From positions 1-64,000 of the forward strand of contig NZ_AJWX01000005.1 of NCBI RefSeq assembly GCF_000263855.1: a stretch of 64,000 nucleotides of DNA, in the 5' to 3' direction. The position numbers and the translations under genes were made by a program. The notes below the pieces were generated by a model. It saw only the letters and a program-made list of their open reading frames with translations. It made no database searches and was not told where the DNA came from. The stretch is from Pseudomonas sp. M47T1. GTDB lineage: Bacteria; Pseudomonadota; Gammaproteobacteria; Pseudomonadales; Pseudomonadaceae. Positions 46,866 through 54,526 of the stretch are shown in pieces (positions within the stretch are counted from its first letter, which is position 1; every line of letters starts with the position of its first letter).

Positions 46866-47573
46866 ATGGGCCATACCCTCAGCGAGCAGGTTTCCACGGC
46901 AGCGGGTTCACGCCGCCGCCCTGCCTGGGTACGCAACGCGCTGGGTGCCGCCGCCGTGGTAGGCATAGCAGGCGCACTGGCGGGCGCTTTCAGCCTGTGG
47001 CCACGCTCACCGGTCGACCTGGGCAGCGGCAACAACGCCACCAGCGCAGGCCTCTACAGCCATTGGCAAGCCGGCGACCTGATTGTGCTGGTGCGGCATG
47101 CCGAGCGCTGCGACCGCTCCAAAAACCCCTGCCTGGGCCCGGCCGACGGCATTACCCGGCTGGGCAGCGAAACCGCCACCACCGTGGGCCAGGCCCTGAA
47201 AACACTTGGCATGGGCCACGCCGACGTGCTGACGAGCCCCGTTACCCGCACCGTGCAGACCGCCCAGTTCATGGTGGATCGCAGCGTGCCGGCGCCGCAG
47301 TGGCTGGCCGAATGTGATGACTTGCTGCTGGAAGACGCCATGGCGCACAAGCTCCCTCAGCGCAACCTGGTGGCGGTGACCCACAGCGGTTGCATCGCCC
47401 ACGTGGAAAAGCAGTTGGGCTACGCCCACGCGGCGCCGGCGGAATACAGCAGTGCGCTGTTCCTGACCTTGGACGACCACGGCAAGGCGCACATTATCGG
47501 CCTGTTGAATGTCGACGGCTGGGGCCATGCATTGAAACAACTTCCAAGCATCGCCAATCAGAATAAATTGTAA
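46866..47573 (+). CDS. Membrane-anchored histidine phosphatase (Ais/PmrG-like)
   Basis: 235 residues. One N-terminal transmembrane anchor (about 25-45; basic SRRRPAWVR before it), then a periplasmic histidine-phosphatase domain: LIVLVRHAERCDRSKNPCLG (RHG-type motif with catalytic His), the second Arg in TSPVTRTVQTAQFM and the second catalytic His in VAVTHSGCIAHVEKQ. Family members include Ais/PmrG, which dephosphorylate heptose of the LPS core. The next gene encodes an ArnT-type lipid A modifier, supporting an envelope role. Clear AGGAG ribosome site. Confidence 0.85.
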   Translation: MGHTLSEQVSTAAGSRRRPAWVRNALGAAAVVGIAGALAGAFSLWPRSPVDLGSGNNATSAGLYSHWQAGDLIVLVRHAERCDRSKNPCLGPADGITRLGSETATTVGQALKTLGMGHADVLTSPVTRTVQTAQFMVDRSVPAPQWLAECDDLLLEDAMAHKLPQRNLVAVTHSGCIAHVEKQLGYAHAAPAEYSSALFLTLDDHGKAHIIGLLNVDGWGHALKQLPSIANQNKL

Positions 47574-47612
47574 TGTGAGATTTCATGATGACTTTCAAGA
47601 AGCTGCTTACTC

Positions 47613-47668
47613 TATAGTTGCGCGCCTTAATAAAACAGTAACAAGGGCGCGTACTTTCAACGCGCCCT
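47613..47668 (+). promoter_or_regulatory. arnT promoter candidate and leader with mutually exclusive hairpins
   Basis: A -10-like TATAGT (47613-47618) is followed by three complementary segments: CGCGCCTT (47621-47628), AAGGGCGCG (47643-47651) and CGCGCCCT (47661-47668). The middle one can pair with either neighbour; the pairing with the third (8 perfect pairs, 9-base loop) sits about 24 bases before the arnT start. No T-run follows the second hairpin. This may be a terminator for the phosphatase gene or an attenuator-like leader. Confidence 0.4.
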
Positions 47669-47691
47669 GACACTTCCCTGGATCGTTGACG

Positions 47692-49392
47692 ATGGATATT
47701 TCAATACACCGCGTGCCGGCCGAGCGCTCGCGGGTCGCCACTGCGCGCCATGCGCTTTTATTATTGCTGGCAGCCTTCATGCTTGCGTATGTGTTGCCGC
47801 TGCCGTTCCATGGCCTGTGGATTCCCGATGAAACACGCTATGCCCAGATCAGCCAGGAAATGCTGCTGAGTGGCCACTGGGCCTCGCCGCACTTCATGGG
47901 GCTGCGCTATTTCGAGAAGCCCGCCGGTGGTTACTGGCTGATAGCCCTGGGCCAGGCGGTGTTCGGCCAGAACCTGTTCGGCGTGCGCATTGCCTCGGCG
48001 CTGGGCCTGGGCCTGAGCACGCTGCTGGCCTACCTGATTGCCGCGCGCTTGTGGCAGTCGCCCGCCAAGAGCCTGGCCTGCGCCCTGGTGTACATGAGCT
48101 TCGGGCTGATCGCCGGCCAGGCCGGCTACGCCAACCTCGACCCACTGTTCACTCTGTGGGTGAACCTGAGCCTGGTGGCCCTGTGGTACGCCCAGGACAG
48201 CCGCACCCGCCGTGGCCGCCTGTGGTCGTGGGCACTGGTGGGCGCGGCCTGCGCCATGGGCATGATGACCAAGGGTTTCCTGGCTCTGCTGTTGCCGGTG
48301 CTGATCGCGGTGCCGTACATGATCTGGCAGCGTCGCCTGGGCGAGCTGGTCAGTCATGGCCTGATTGCCGTGGCCGTGGCCACCCTCCTGACCCTGCCCT
48401 GGGCGCTGATAATCCACCAGCAGGAAGCCGATTTCTGGCGCTTCTTCTTCTGGCATGAGCATGTGCGCCGCTTCGCCGGTGACGACGCCCAGCATGCCCG
48501 CCCCATCTGGTTCTACCTGCCCATGCTGGTCGTCAGTAGCCTGCCGTGGGCGCTGCTGATGCCCAAGGCCTTCGCCCAAGGCTGGCAGCAGCGGCGCGTA
48601 CCCGCCATTGTCTTCCTGCTGCTGTGGTTCACCCTGCCCCTGGTGTTCTTCAGCCTCAGCCGCGGCAAGCTGCCCACCTACATCATGCCGTGCCTGCTGC
48701 CCCTGGCCCTGTTGATCGGCCATGCGCTGGTGGACCGTGTGCAACAGGGCGCAGGCGCCTGGCTGCGGGCCAACGCCGTGTTCAACCTGGTGCTGGGCAG
48801 CACCGCGCTGCTGGCCCTGGTGGGCCTGCAAGTGATGCGCCCGCTGTACATCGACGAACCGGTGCACCTGGTGTTGATCAGCGTGGCACTGGTCGCCTTC
48901 GTGGCGGCCAACGCCTTGGCCGTGGCCCGTCCGCTGCGCCACCACCTGGCACCGGCACTCGCCATGCTGACCTTGGTGGCCGTCCTGCCGGCGGCAGTAC
49001 CCAATAGCATCACCGACAGCGAAACCCCAGACACCTTCGTCGCCCAGCACCTGGACGCCCTGCGCCAGGCCGACACGCTGGTCAGCAATGAACTGGGCGC
49101 CGCCTCGGGCATGGCCTGGCACCTGGGGCGGCCCCATGTGGTGCTTTACAACGTCATCGGCGAAGCCCAGTACGGGCTCGACTATCCCGACGCCCAAGGA
49201 CGCGCCGTGGACATGGACGGTATCAACCCCTGGCTGGCCCGTGCGCGCGAGCACGGGTCGGTGGCGATGTTGCTGCGCGTGCGCTCGGACACCGAAAAGC
49301 GCGAGCTGGCGATTCTGCCTGCGGACGCCACCCGTTATCAGCGAGGCGAAATGACCTTGCTGTTCTTCCCACAGAAAAGCGCGTCGCCCTGA
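47692..49392 (+). CDS. arnT: ArnT-family lipid A aminoarabinose transferase (orphan)
   Basis: 566 residues from ATG 47692 (MDISIHRVPAE). Twelve or so membrane spans with the PMT/ArnT catalytic first loop (GLWIPDETRYAQISQEML, FEKPAGGYWL), in which the acidic pair coordinates the polyprenyl sugar donor; a periplasmic C-terminal domain follows. ArnT moves 4-amino-4-deoxy-L-arabinose from undecaprenyl phosphate to lipid A, giving resistance to polymyxin. Here arnB, C, A, D, E, F are absent, so the donor must be made elsewhere or the enzyme transfers another sugar. Confidence 0.85.
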   Translation: MDISIHRVPAERSRVATARHALLLLLAAFMLAYVLPLPFHGLWIPDETRYAQISQEMLLSGHWASPHFMGLRYFEKPAGGYWLIALGQAVFGQNLFGVRIASALGLGLSTLLAYLIAARLWQSPAKSLACALVYMSFGLIAGQAGYANLDPLFTLWVNLSLVALWYAQDSRTRRGRLWSWALVGAACAMGMMTKGFLALLLPVLIAVPYMIWQRRLGELVSHGLIAVAVATLLTLPWALIIHQQEADFWRFFFWHEHVRRFAGDDAQHARPIWFYLPMLVVSSLPWALLMPKAFAQGWQQRRVPAIVFLLLWFTLPLVFFSLSRGKLPTYIMPCLLPLALLIGHALVDRVQQGAGAWLRANAVFNLVLGSTALLALVGLQVMRPLYIDEPVHLVLISVALVAFVAANALAVARPLRHHLAPALAMLTLVAVLPAAVPNSITDSETPDTFVAQHLDALRQADTLVSNELGAASGMAWHLGRPHVVLYNVIGEAQYGLDYPDAQGRAVDMDGINPWLARAREHGSVAMLLRVRSDTEKRELAILPADATRYQRGEMTLLFFPQKSASP

Positions 49393-49425
49393 CCCCGGGC
49401 GCACACGTGCAAGGGGTTGTTTGCA

Positions 49426-50481
49426 ATGACCCGACACTCAGCACCGCAGCGCCGAAAACGCCCCTGGCGCCGCCCCGGCACCTGGCTCTTGATGGCCATG
49501 CTGGCCTGCGCCGCCTGTGCACTGGGCGGCGCAGGCTGGGTGTTTTACTACCCCATGACACCCTACACAGCGGTCGCCGGCCTGGACCCCACGCACCTGT
49601 CGGTGATTGCCCTGGGTGACCAGGGCAGCGGCAGCCTGCAACAATGGACCGTGGCCCACGCCATGGAAACCGTGGCCGAACGCGATGGTCGCCTGGACCT
49701 GGTGGCGCTGCTGGGCGACAACTTCTACGGCAAGGACCTGACTGGGGTGGACGACGTCAGCTGGCAAACCAAGTTCGAGAAGGTTTACCACGGGCCCTGG
49801 CTCAGCCATGTTCCATTCTACGTGGTGCTGGGCAATCACGACGATCCGTCGCAGAACGTGGAGCTGGAATACAGCCGCCGCCACGTGGGTTCCGGGCGCT
49901 GGCAGATGCCCGACCACAGCTATACCCGTGACTTTGGCCAGGTGGACGGCCGGCCGCTGTTACGCGTGGTATTTCTCGACAGCTCGGTGGACGCGGCCGA
50001 CCTGGGCGATCAGGTGCAGGTGATGGAGCAGGCCTTCGAACAGCCAGGGCCGCAACCGATCTGGCGTATCGTCACGGCCCACCACCCGGTGCGCGAGGTG
50101 GCCGCGCACGACCAGGACTCCCAGCTCGCCGCCGCCCTGCTGCCCACCTTACTGCGCCAGCACGTGGACCTGTACCTGTCGGGGCACGTTCACAGCCATC
50201 AATTGCTGTTGCGCCCTGGCGAGCCGGCCTGGGTGATTTCCGGCGGCGGCGGGCAGACGCTCGACCCCTTGCTGCGCGTCAACGAACCTCACGCCTTCGC
50301 CGCGTCGCAGGCGGGTTTCGTCAAACTGGACCTGAGCGCCCGCCAGCTGGACCTGGTGTTCTACAACGACCGCGCCGACGCCACCGCCCGCTTCACCTGG
50401 CAGCGCGACTGCCCGTGGATGGCCAACGGCTGCTTGCAGCCCGTGGTGCCCGCACAGCAACTGGCTAGAAATACACCGTAG
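49426..50481 (+). CDS. Membrane-anchored metallophosphoesterase (purple acid phosphatase-like)
   Basis: 351 residues from ATG 49426 (AAGGGG ribosome site). N-terminal membrane anchor (about 20-42) and a periplasmic calcineurin-type phosphoesterase domain with the metal motifs in order: VIALGDQGSGS, VALLGDNFYGKDL, VVLGNHDDPSQN, TAHHPVRE and LSGHVHSHQLL. The pattern GDNFYxxG matches tartrate-resistant/purple acid phosphatases. Placed 33 bases after arnT, probably one operon, hinting at phosphate removal from a lipid or LPS product. Confidence 0.85.
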   Translation: MTRHSAPQRRKRPWRRPGTWLLMAMLACAACALGGAGWVFYYPMTPYTAVAGLDPTHLSVIALGDQGSGSLQQWTVAHAMETVAERDGRLDLVALLGDNFYGKDLTGVDDVSWQTKFEKVYHGPWLSHVPFYVVLGNHDDPSQNVELEYSRRHVGSGRWQMPDHSYTRDFGQVDGRPLLRVVFLDSSVDAADLGDQVQVMEQAFEQPGPQPIWRIVTAHHPVREVAAHDQDSQLAAALLPTLLRQHVDLYLSGHVHSHQLLLRPGEPAWVISGGGGQTLDPLLRVNEPHAFAASQAGFVKLDLSARQLDLVFYNDRADATARFTWQRDCPWMANGCLQPVVPAQQLARNTP

Positions 50482-50725
50482 CCTTGACCGTATCGCTGTA
50501 GGTATCAGGCACCGGCACACCCTGTACTGGCACCTGACCGTACACGGTCAAGGTCTGGGCACTGCCGGTACCGGCGACGGTGTCAGTGCCCTGGTTGTTG
50601 CCCCGGTGGGTGCTCATGGCTCAATCCCGCATCAGCGTGTACGACACGGTGCTGGTGGTGATGCCCGTGGACGTCGCGGTGCCATTGGAATACGTGGCGG
50701 CCTGCCCTGGGAGTACCGTGGCGCT
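50465..50725 (-). pseudogene. Remnant of a spore-coat-U-domain (Csu-type) fimbrial subunit
   Basis: On the minus strand a single frame reads GQAATYSNGTATSTG and TSTVSYTLMRD, a TGA stop (50623-50625), then AMSTHRGNNQGTDTVAGTGS, AQTLTVYGQVP, PDTYSDTVKATVYF and a TAG at 50465-50467. This is the C-terminal half of a SCPU domain (typical ending 'QTLTVYG.VP....PGTYSDTV.VTV.Y'). The in-frame stop, loss of the N-terminal half and REP sequence upstream show decay. Its end overlaps the metallophosphoesterase gene by 17 bases. Confidence 0.7.
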
Positions 50726-50818
50726 CAGTTGCCAAAGGCTGCGTCTTGCACCGCTGCTACAGAAGCCGTTGTAGCGACGGCAACGGCTCCCGCCCCTGGA
50801 ACTGCCGCCCATGTAGCA

Positions 50819-51862
50819 TCACCCCACCTGCTGGCGGCCCAGGCCCATGTTCAGCAATATTCGCCGGTAGGCGGTGGAGCTGCGGTCGGCCTGGAAATGG
50901 GCTTCGAGCAAAGGGTCCAACGGCAAGTCCTCGGGGCGCTGGGATTCGACGATGGCCTGGTCCTCGGCAAAGATCTGCGCGTTGAAGGTGTACACGTCCT
51001 CCACCGAACCGGTCTTGTCGAAGTTGCGCGTCAGCGGCACGAACAGGCGGGTCTTGCGCGCCGACATCGGGCAGGCCGCATTGAGGATGCACAGGCGACC
51101 GTCGTCCGGGAAGTGCACGGTCAGCACCGCGCTGAATGGCGGGTACACGTCGAACACCCGCAGCCAGCGAAATCCCTCGGGCTCCAGGTGCTGCAACGCC
51201 TTGGGGTAATTGCTGACGCCGCTCCAGTATTCGGTGCGCAGGCCATAGTCGGTCAGTTGCGTGTCGTAGGACGGCACCACCGGGTTGTCACGGTCGGCGA
51301 AGGCCTCGTGATGCACCCAGGCAAAATGCGCAACGTCGATAAAGCCTTCCAGTTGCCGACCGCTGGAACCGGCGATATCCACCCAGGGCGGCAAGATGGC
51401 CTGGTGGTCGGGGTCGTCCCAGGTAGGCAGTTGCGGCAAGTCCGGTTCCAGGCTGTGCAGGCTGGTCCACACCAGCCCGAAACGCTCCACGGCCGCAAAG
51501 GTCTTGAGGGTGAAGCGTGGGGAAATGCGCGTCAGGTCCGGCTGCGCGGGGATCTTGCTGCAACGCCCGTCCGCGCCATAATGCAGGCCATGGTAGGGGC
51601 AGACGATTTCGTCATGCTCCACCCAGCCCATGCTCAGCGGCACACCACGATGAGGGCAGATATCCCGGGCGATGGTGATACCCGCCGAGGTGCGAAACAG
51701 CACCAGCGGGACGTCCAGCAGCATGGCAGCCAGCGGCTTGTCGGTGAGGTCCTGAACCCTGGCCACCGGGTACCAGTGCTGGGCCAGCACCTGCCAGTCA
51801 GTGGCCTCGAAGGTGCAGTTGGACGGCGGGGACAACAATTCGCGGGTTTCAATCAAAGACAT
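50819..51862 (-). CDS. Rieske non-haem iron oxygenase, alpha subunit type
   Basis: 347 residues. Rieske [2Fe-2S] ligands in ICPHRGVPLSMGW and VCPYHGLHYGADG (C-x-H ... C-xx-H, about residues 67-92), then a catalytic domain with the mononuclear iron ligands in GFIDVAHFAWVHHEAFADRD (Asp/His/His). The length fits the single-component alpha subunits of the PobA/VanA/HpxD-like group. A partner reductase is not adjacent. A ModE-like 24-bp palindrome lies 78 bases upstream of the start. Substrate unknown; if HpxD-like it would be a molybdenum-free alternative to xanthine dehydrogenase (inference). Confidence 0.88.
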   Translation of the reverse strand: MSLIETRELLSPPSNCTFEATDWQVLAQHWYPVARVQDLTDKPLAAMLLDVPLVLFRTSAGITIARDICPHRGVPLSMGWVEHDEIVCPYHGLHYGADGRCSKIPAQPDLTRISPRFTLKTFAAVERFGLVWTSLHSLEPDLPQLPTWDDPDHQAILPPWVDIAGSSGRQLEGFIDVAHFAWVHHEAFADRDNPVVPSYDTQLTDYGLRTEYWSGVSNYPKALQHLEPEGFRWLRVFDVYPPFSAVLTVHFPDDGRLCILNAACPMSARKTRLFVPLTRNFDKTGSVEDVYTFNAQIFAEDQAIVESQRPEDLPLDPLLEAHFQADRSSTAYRRILLNMGLGRQQVG

Positions 51863-51939
51863 GGCAAAAACACCTTTGGCGGTTCATACAAAGGCTTTTG
51901 CAGGCTGTTGCACAGGCTTGGAGCATCGCTTCAAGCCAT

Positions 51940-51963
51940 CGCTATATACTAGTGCATATAGCG
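51940..51963. promoter_or_regulatory. ModE-like 24-bp operator, box 1 (Rieske oxygenase)
   Basis: Perfect inverted half-sites CGCTAT (51940-51945) and ATAGCG (51958-51963) spaced by 12, with extended symmetry to CGCTATAT/ATATAGCG. First of four identical-geometry boxes in 2.6 kb. It lies only in front of the leftward Rieske gene. Confidence 0.75.
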
Positions 51964-51982
51964 TATTGAAACACCTGAAAAG

Positions 51983-52017
51983 CTGACTTATAAGTCAGTT
52001 ATTGCAGGTTTCCTGCC
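51983..52017 (-). terminator. Tandem hairpins after the 88-residue gene
   Basis: On the minus strand, downstream of the stop at 52022: GCAGG-AAA-CCTGC (52005-52017) and then the perfect 16-bp palindrome CTGACTTATAAGTCAG (51983-51998) followed by CTTTTC. Likely a weak intrinsic terminator for the 52022-52288 gene. Confidence 0.45.
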
Positions 52018-52021
52018 AACT

Positions 52022-52288
52022 TCACTTGTGCCGGTACAAAGCGTCGCGCCGTTTCTCGAGGCTGGCCTGGCGCTTGGCGATATCGGCTGCAAGCTCTGTC
52101 AGCCGGCCTTCGCCGCAGGCAACGGCAGCGGCCTTGCTGGGGTACAGTTCGTCGACGTGGTAGTTGCGCCCCGACTCGGTACGGTCGTAGCCGCTGGCCG
52201 CGTAGCCGGGGCCGATGAGCTCAATTTCCAGGGGCTGGAAGCTGCGGGTCAGCAGCCACGCCGTGTAGGGATAGATTCTTTCGCGCAT
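52022..52288 (-). CDS. Unknown 88-residue protein under the bestrophin/ModE-like box
   Basis: 88 residues, hydrophilic, no signal peptide or membrane span. Opening MRERIYPYTAWLLTRSFQPL, then a GRNYHVDELYPSKAAAVACG block and a charged helical end (ADIAKRQASLEKRRDALYRH). I do not recognise a family. It starts divergently from the bestrophin gene with a ModE-like palindrome between, so it may be co-regulated. Codon use is like its neighbours. Confidence 0.65.
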   Translation of the reverse strand: MRERIYPYTAWLLTRSFQPLEIELIGPGYAASGYDRTESGRNYHVDELYPSKAAAVACGEGRLTELAADIAKRQASLEKRRDALYRHK

Positions 52289-52340
52289 TGCAGCGTTCCA
52301 GGGGCCAATATGAACAGGTAGGATGCAGCGGCAAGCCGCT

Positions 52341-52364
52341 CGCTATATACCAAATGATATAGCG
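52341..52364. promoter_or_regulatory. ModE-like 24-bp operator, box 2 (bestrophin / 88-residue gene)
   Basis: CGCTAT (52341-52346) and ATAGCG (52359-52364), spacing 12, extended to CGCTATAT/ATATAGCG as in box 1. It lies between the divergent starts at 52288 (minus) and 52419 (plus). Confidence 0.75.
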
Positions 52365-52418
52365 CTTGGCCTGCATACCGCAAATCCCCCTCGCCACCCG
52401 CAGGAGCCCGATGCCCGC

Positions 52419-53336
52419 ATGATCACTCGCCCCCATAACCCTTCTGCCCTGACGTTGATGTTTTCCCTCAAGGGCTCGATCATCCCGGCCATTTGGCGCA
52501 AGGTGCTGTTCACGACGCTGATCAGCTCGGCCGTGGTGGCCATTCACGGCACCCTGTTTCATTTCAAAGTGGTGCTGACGTCCACGCCGTTCACCCTGTG
52601 GGGCCTGACCCTGGCGATTTTCCTGGGCTTTCGCAACACGGTGGCCTACCAGCGCTTCTGGGAAGCACGGACCTTGTGGGGGGAGTTGTTGATCGTCAGC
52701 CGCAACCTGACGCGCCAGACCTTGAGCCTGCTGCCCAGCCTTGCGCCCGCGCAGCATCAACAACTGGGCAACGGCCTGATTGCCTTCGCCTACGTGCTCA
52801 AGCATCACTTGCGCCACGAAGCCCTGGACGCGCAGACCCTGCAACACCTGGACGAACACGCCCGGCACACGGTGCTGGGCCATCAGAACCCGCCCAGCGC
52901 ATTGCTGGGGCTGCTGGGCAAGCGTTACCAGGAAGCAGCGCGCCAGGCCGGCGCCGGCGAGCAAGTGCAGGTGAGCATTGACCAGCAGGTCACCCGCCTG
53001 TCCTATGTGCTGGGGGGTTGCGAGCGTATCAAGGGCACGCCCATCCCCTACCCCTACATTCTGTTGCTGCACCGCACCGTGCACATCTACTGCTTTTTGC
53101 TGCCGTTCTGCCTGATCGAAAGCATTGGCTGGTTCACGCCGGTGGCGGTGTGCATCCTGGCCTACACCTTTTTTGGCCTGGACGCCCTGGGCGACCAGAT
53201 CGCCGATCCGTTCGACCTGCAACCCAACGACCTGCCCCTGAACGCCATGTGCCGCAACCTGGAGATTGCCGTGCAGGAGATGCTGGACGTGCCGGCACCC
53301 CTGCCCGAGGAGCCGGTGGATGGGGTATTGATGTAG
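52419..53336 (+). CDS. Bestrophin-family (UPF0187/YneE-like) anion channel
   Basis: 305 residues from ATG 52419, close to the length of E. coli YneE. Four membrane segments and the family blocks FLGFRNTVAYQRFWEARTLWGEL, RIKGTPIPYPYILLLHRTV and DALGDQIADPFDLQPNDLPLNAM (acidic, Ca-like region). Bacterial bestrophins form pentameric ion channels; anion or cation selectivity varies. A four-codon overlapping ATG frame (52411) lies between the AGGAG site and the true start. Its promoter holds a ModE-like box, which makes a role in oxyanion handling conceivable (inference). Confidence 0.88.
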   Translation: MITRPHNPSALTLMFSLKGSIIPAIWRKVLFTTLISSAVVAIHGTLFHFKVVLTSTPFTLWGLTLAIFLGFRNTVAYQRFWEARTLWGELLIVSRNLTRQTLSLLPSLAPAQHQQLGNGLIAFAYVLKHHLRHEALDAQTLQHLDEHARHTVLGHQNPPSALLGLLGKRYQEAARQAGAGEQVQVSIDQQVTRLSYVLGGCERIKGTPIPYPYILLLHRTVHIYCFLLPFCLIESIGWFTPVAVCILAYTFFGLDALGDQIADPFDLQPNDLPLNAMCRNLEIAVQEMLDVPAPLPEEPVDGVLM

Positions 53337-53765
53337 TCAGTTTGCAACACCTAGGATGATGTGCGACGCCTTGATCACCGCCGTGGCCGTCACGCCCGGT
53401 GCCAGGCCCAGTTCCTGGACGGCCTCGCGGGTGACGATGGCGAACACCTCCGTACCGCCAGCCAGGCGCAGTACCACCTCGGCGTTCACCGCGCCGTCGC
53501 CCACGCGCACCACTTGGCCTTGCAGGCTGTTGCGCGCCGACAGGCGATAGCCACCGGCGTCAGTCATGAGCACTACCCAGGGTGCCTTGACCAAGGCCAC
53601 CGCGTCCTTGCCCGCCACCAGCCCCAGGCTCTTGACGCTGGCCAGGGTCACCACCGCCACCAGCGACTCGCCACCCGCCAGGGTCAACGCCACTTCGGCA
53701 TTCACCGCGCCTTCGTTGACCTGGCTGACGACGCCTTTGAATACATTGCGTGCGCTGACTTTCAT
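53337..53765 (-). CDS. mop: Molbindin (Mop/ModG-like, two TOBE/Mop domains)
   Basis: 142 residues from ATG at 53763-53765 (GGGAAG ribosome site). Two tandem Mop domains of about 68 residues: MKVSARNVFKGVVSQVNEGA followed by VNAEVALTLAGG, and LSARNSLQGQVVRVGDGAVN followed by AEVVLRLAGG, each ending in a 'V.KAS.V.L' strand (VKAPWVVLM, IKASHIILG). Mop proteins bind molybdate or tungstate in trimers of domain pairs and buffer the cellular pool. This anchors the molybdate interpretation of the surrounding palindromes. Confidence 0.9.
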   Translation of the reverse strand: MKVSARNVFKGVVSQVNEGAVNAEVALTLAGGESLVAVVTLASVKSLGLVAGKDAVALVKAPWVVLMTDAGGYRLSARNSLQGQVVRVGDGAVNAEVVLRLAGGTEVFAIVTREAVQELGLAPGVTATAVIKASHIILGVAN

Positions 53766-53813
53766 GGAATGCTTCCCTGTGCTGGTGAGTGAGGGCGCCA
53801 TCATCGGGACTGA

Positions 53814-53837
53814 CGCTATGCACTTACAACCATAGCG
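53814..53837. promoter_or_regulatory. ModE-like 24-bp operator, box 3 (mop)
   Basis: CGCTAT (53814-53819) and ATAGCG (53832-53837), spacing 12; the inner two bases deviate from the A/T seen in boxes 1 and 2. 49 bases upstream of the mop start and directly after the stop of the M24 peptidase gene. Confidence 0.7.
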
Positions 53838-54497
53838 CTATACCAGCAGGTCTTCGAAAAACGCACCGTACGCCAGCGTAGGGTGCGCGATCTGGATCTC
53901 CAGAATCCACAACCCCGACCCCGGCGCCTGCTCGAAATCGCCCAGGTTGCCGCCGCGGTAGATGGCATGGGGAAAATCGCTGACGCGGTGGCCCTTGATG
54001 TCCAGGTTGAGCACCCAGCCCATGTCCTGCGCCTGGGCTTGCGCGTAGTCATACAGCGCCTGGCCGGTGACTTGCTCGCCGCGCCACATGGCTTCCACGC
54101 GGTGGAACAGGGTTTTCGCCGCGGCCGCGCAGGCGACTTTCTGCGGGTCGTTGCCAGTGGTGAACGTGGCGCCGGCGTCGCCTTCATGGCCTTGCCACAC
54201 AGCGCCCATGTCGAGGAAATAGATGTCGTCCTCGCCCAGCCGTGGGTCATCCTCGGAGCGCTGTTTGAAGGTCTTCAGGGTATTGGCGCCGAAACGCACC
54301 AACAGCGGGTGCCAGATGCGTTGCGTGTCCAGCGCGTCCAGCACCTGCTTGCCCAGGGCAGTGGCCTCGGACTCGCGCATGCCGGGCACGATGCGCTGGG
54401 ACAACTGCTCGATGGCCTGCCAGGTCTTGGCCTGGGCGTGTTGCATGGACGCCACATTATAGGACGGGCCGACGGCCTCTTTGGAAAAGGTATTCAT
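53838..54497 (-). CDS. M24-family metallopeptidase
   Basis: 219 residues from ATG at 54495-54497 (AGGAGT seven bases upstream; GTG at 54500 also possible). Pita-bread fold with the five metal ligands of methionine-aminopeptidase-like enzymes: Asp pair 11 apart in YFLDMGAVWQGHEGDAGATF, His in HRVSDFPHAIY, Glu in WILEIQIAHP and Glu in GAFFEDLLV. Likely an aminopeptidase or creatinase-like hydrolase; substrate unknown. Upstream of mop on the same strand, with a ModE-like box before each. Confidence 0.85.
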   Translation of the reverse strand: MNTFSKEAVGPSYNVASMQHAQAKTWQAIEQLSQRIVPGMRESEATALGKQVLDALDTQRIWHPLLVRFGANTLKTFKQRSEDDPRLGEDDIYFLDMGAVWQGHEGDAGATFTTGNDPQKVACAAAAKTLFHRVEAMWRGEQVTGQALYDYAQAQAQDMGWVLNLDIKGHRVSDFPHAIYRGGNLGDFEQAPGSGLWILEIQIAHPTLAYGAFFEDLLV

Positions 54498-54526
54498 CAC
54501 GGGGACTCCTGTTATCGTCTGGGTAT

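Noticed and set aside
46866-47691. PmrA or PhoP boxes controlling the phosphatase-arnT block
   Set aside because: Single CTTAA-like words occur but no correctly spaced direct repeats.
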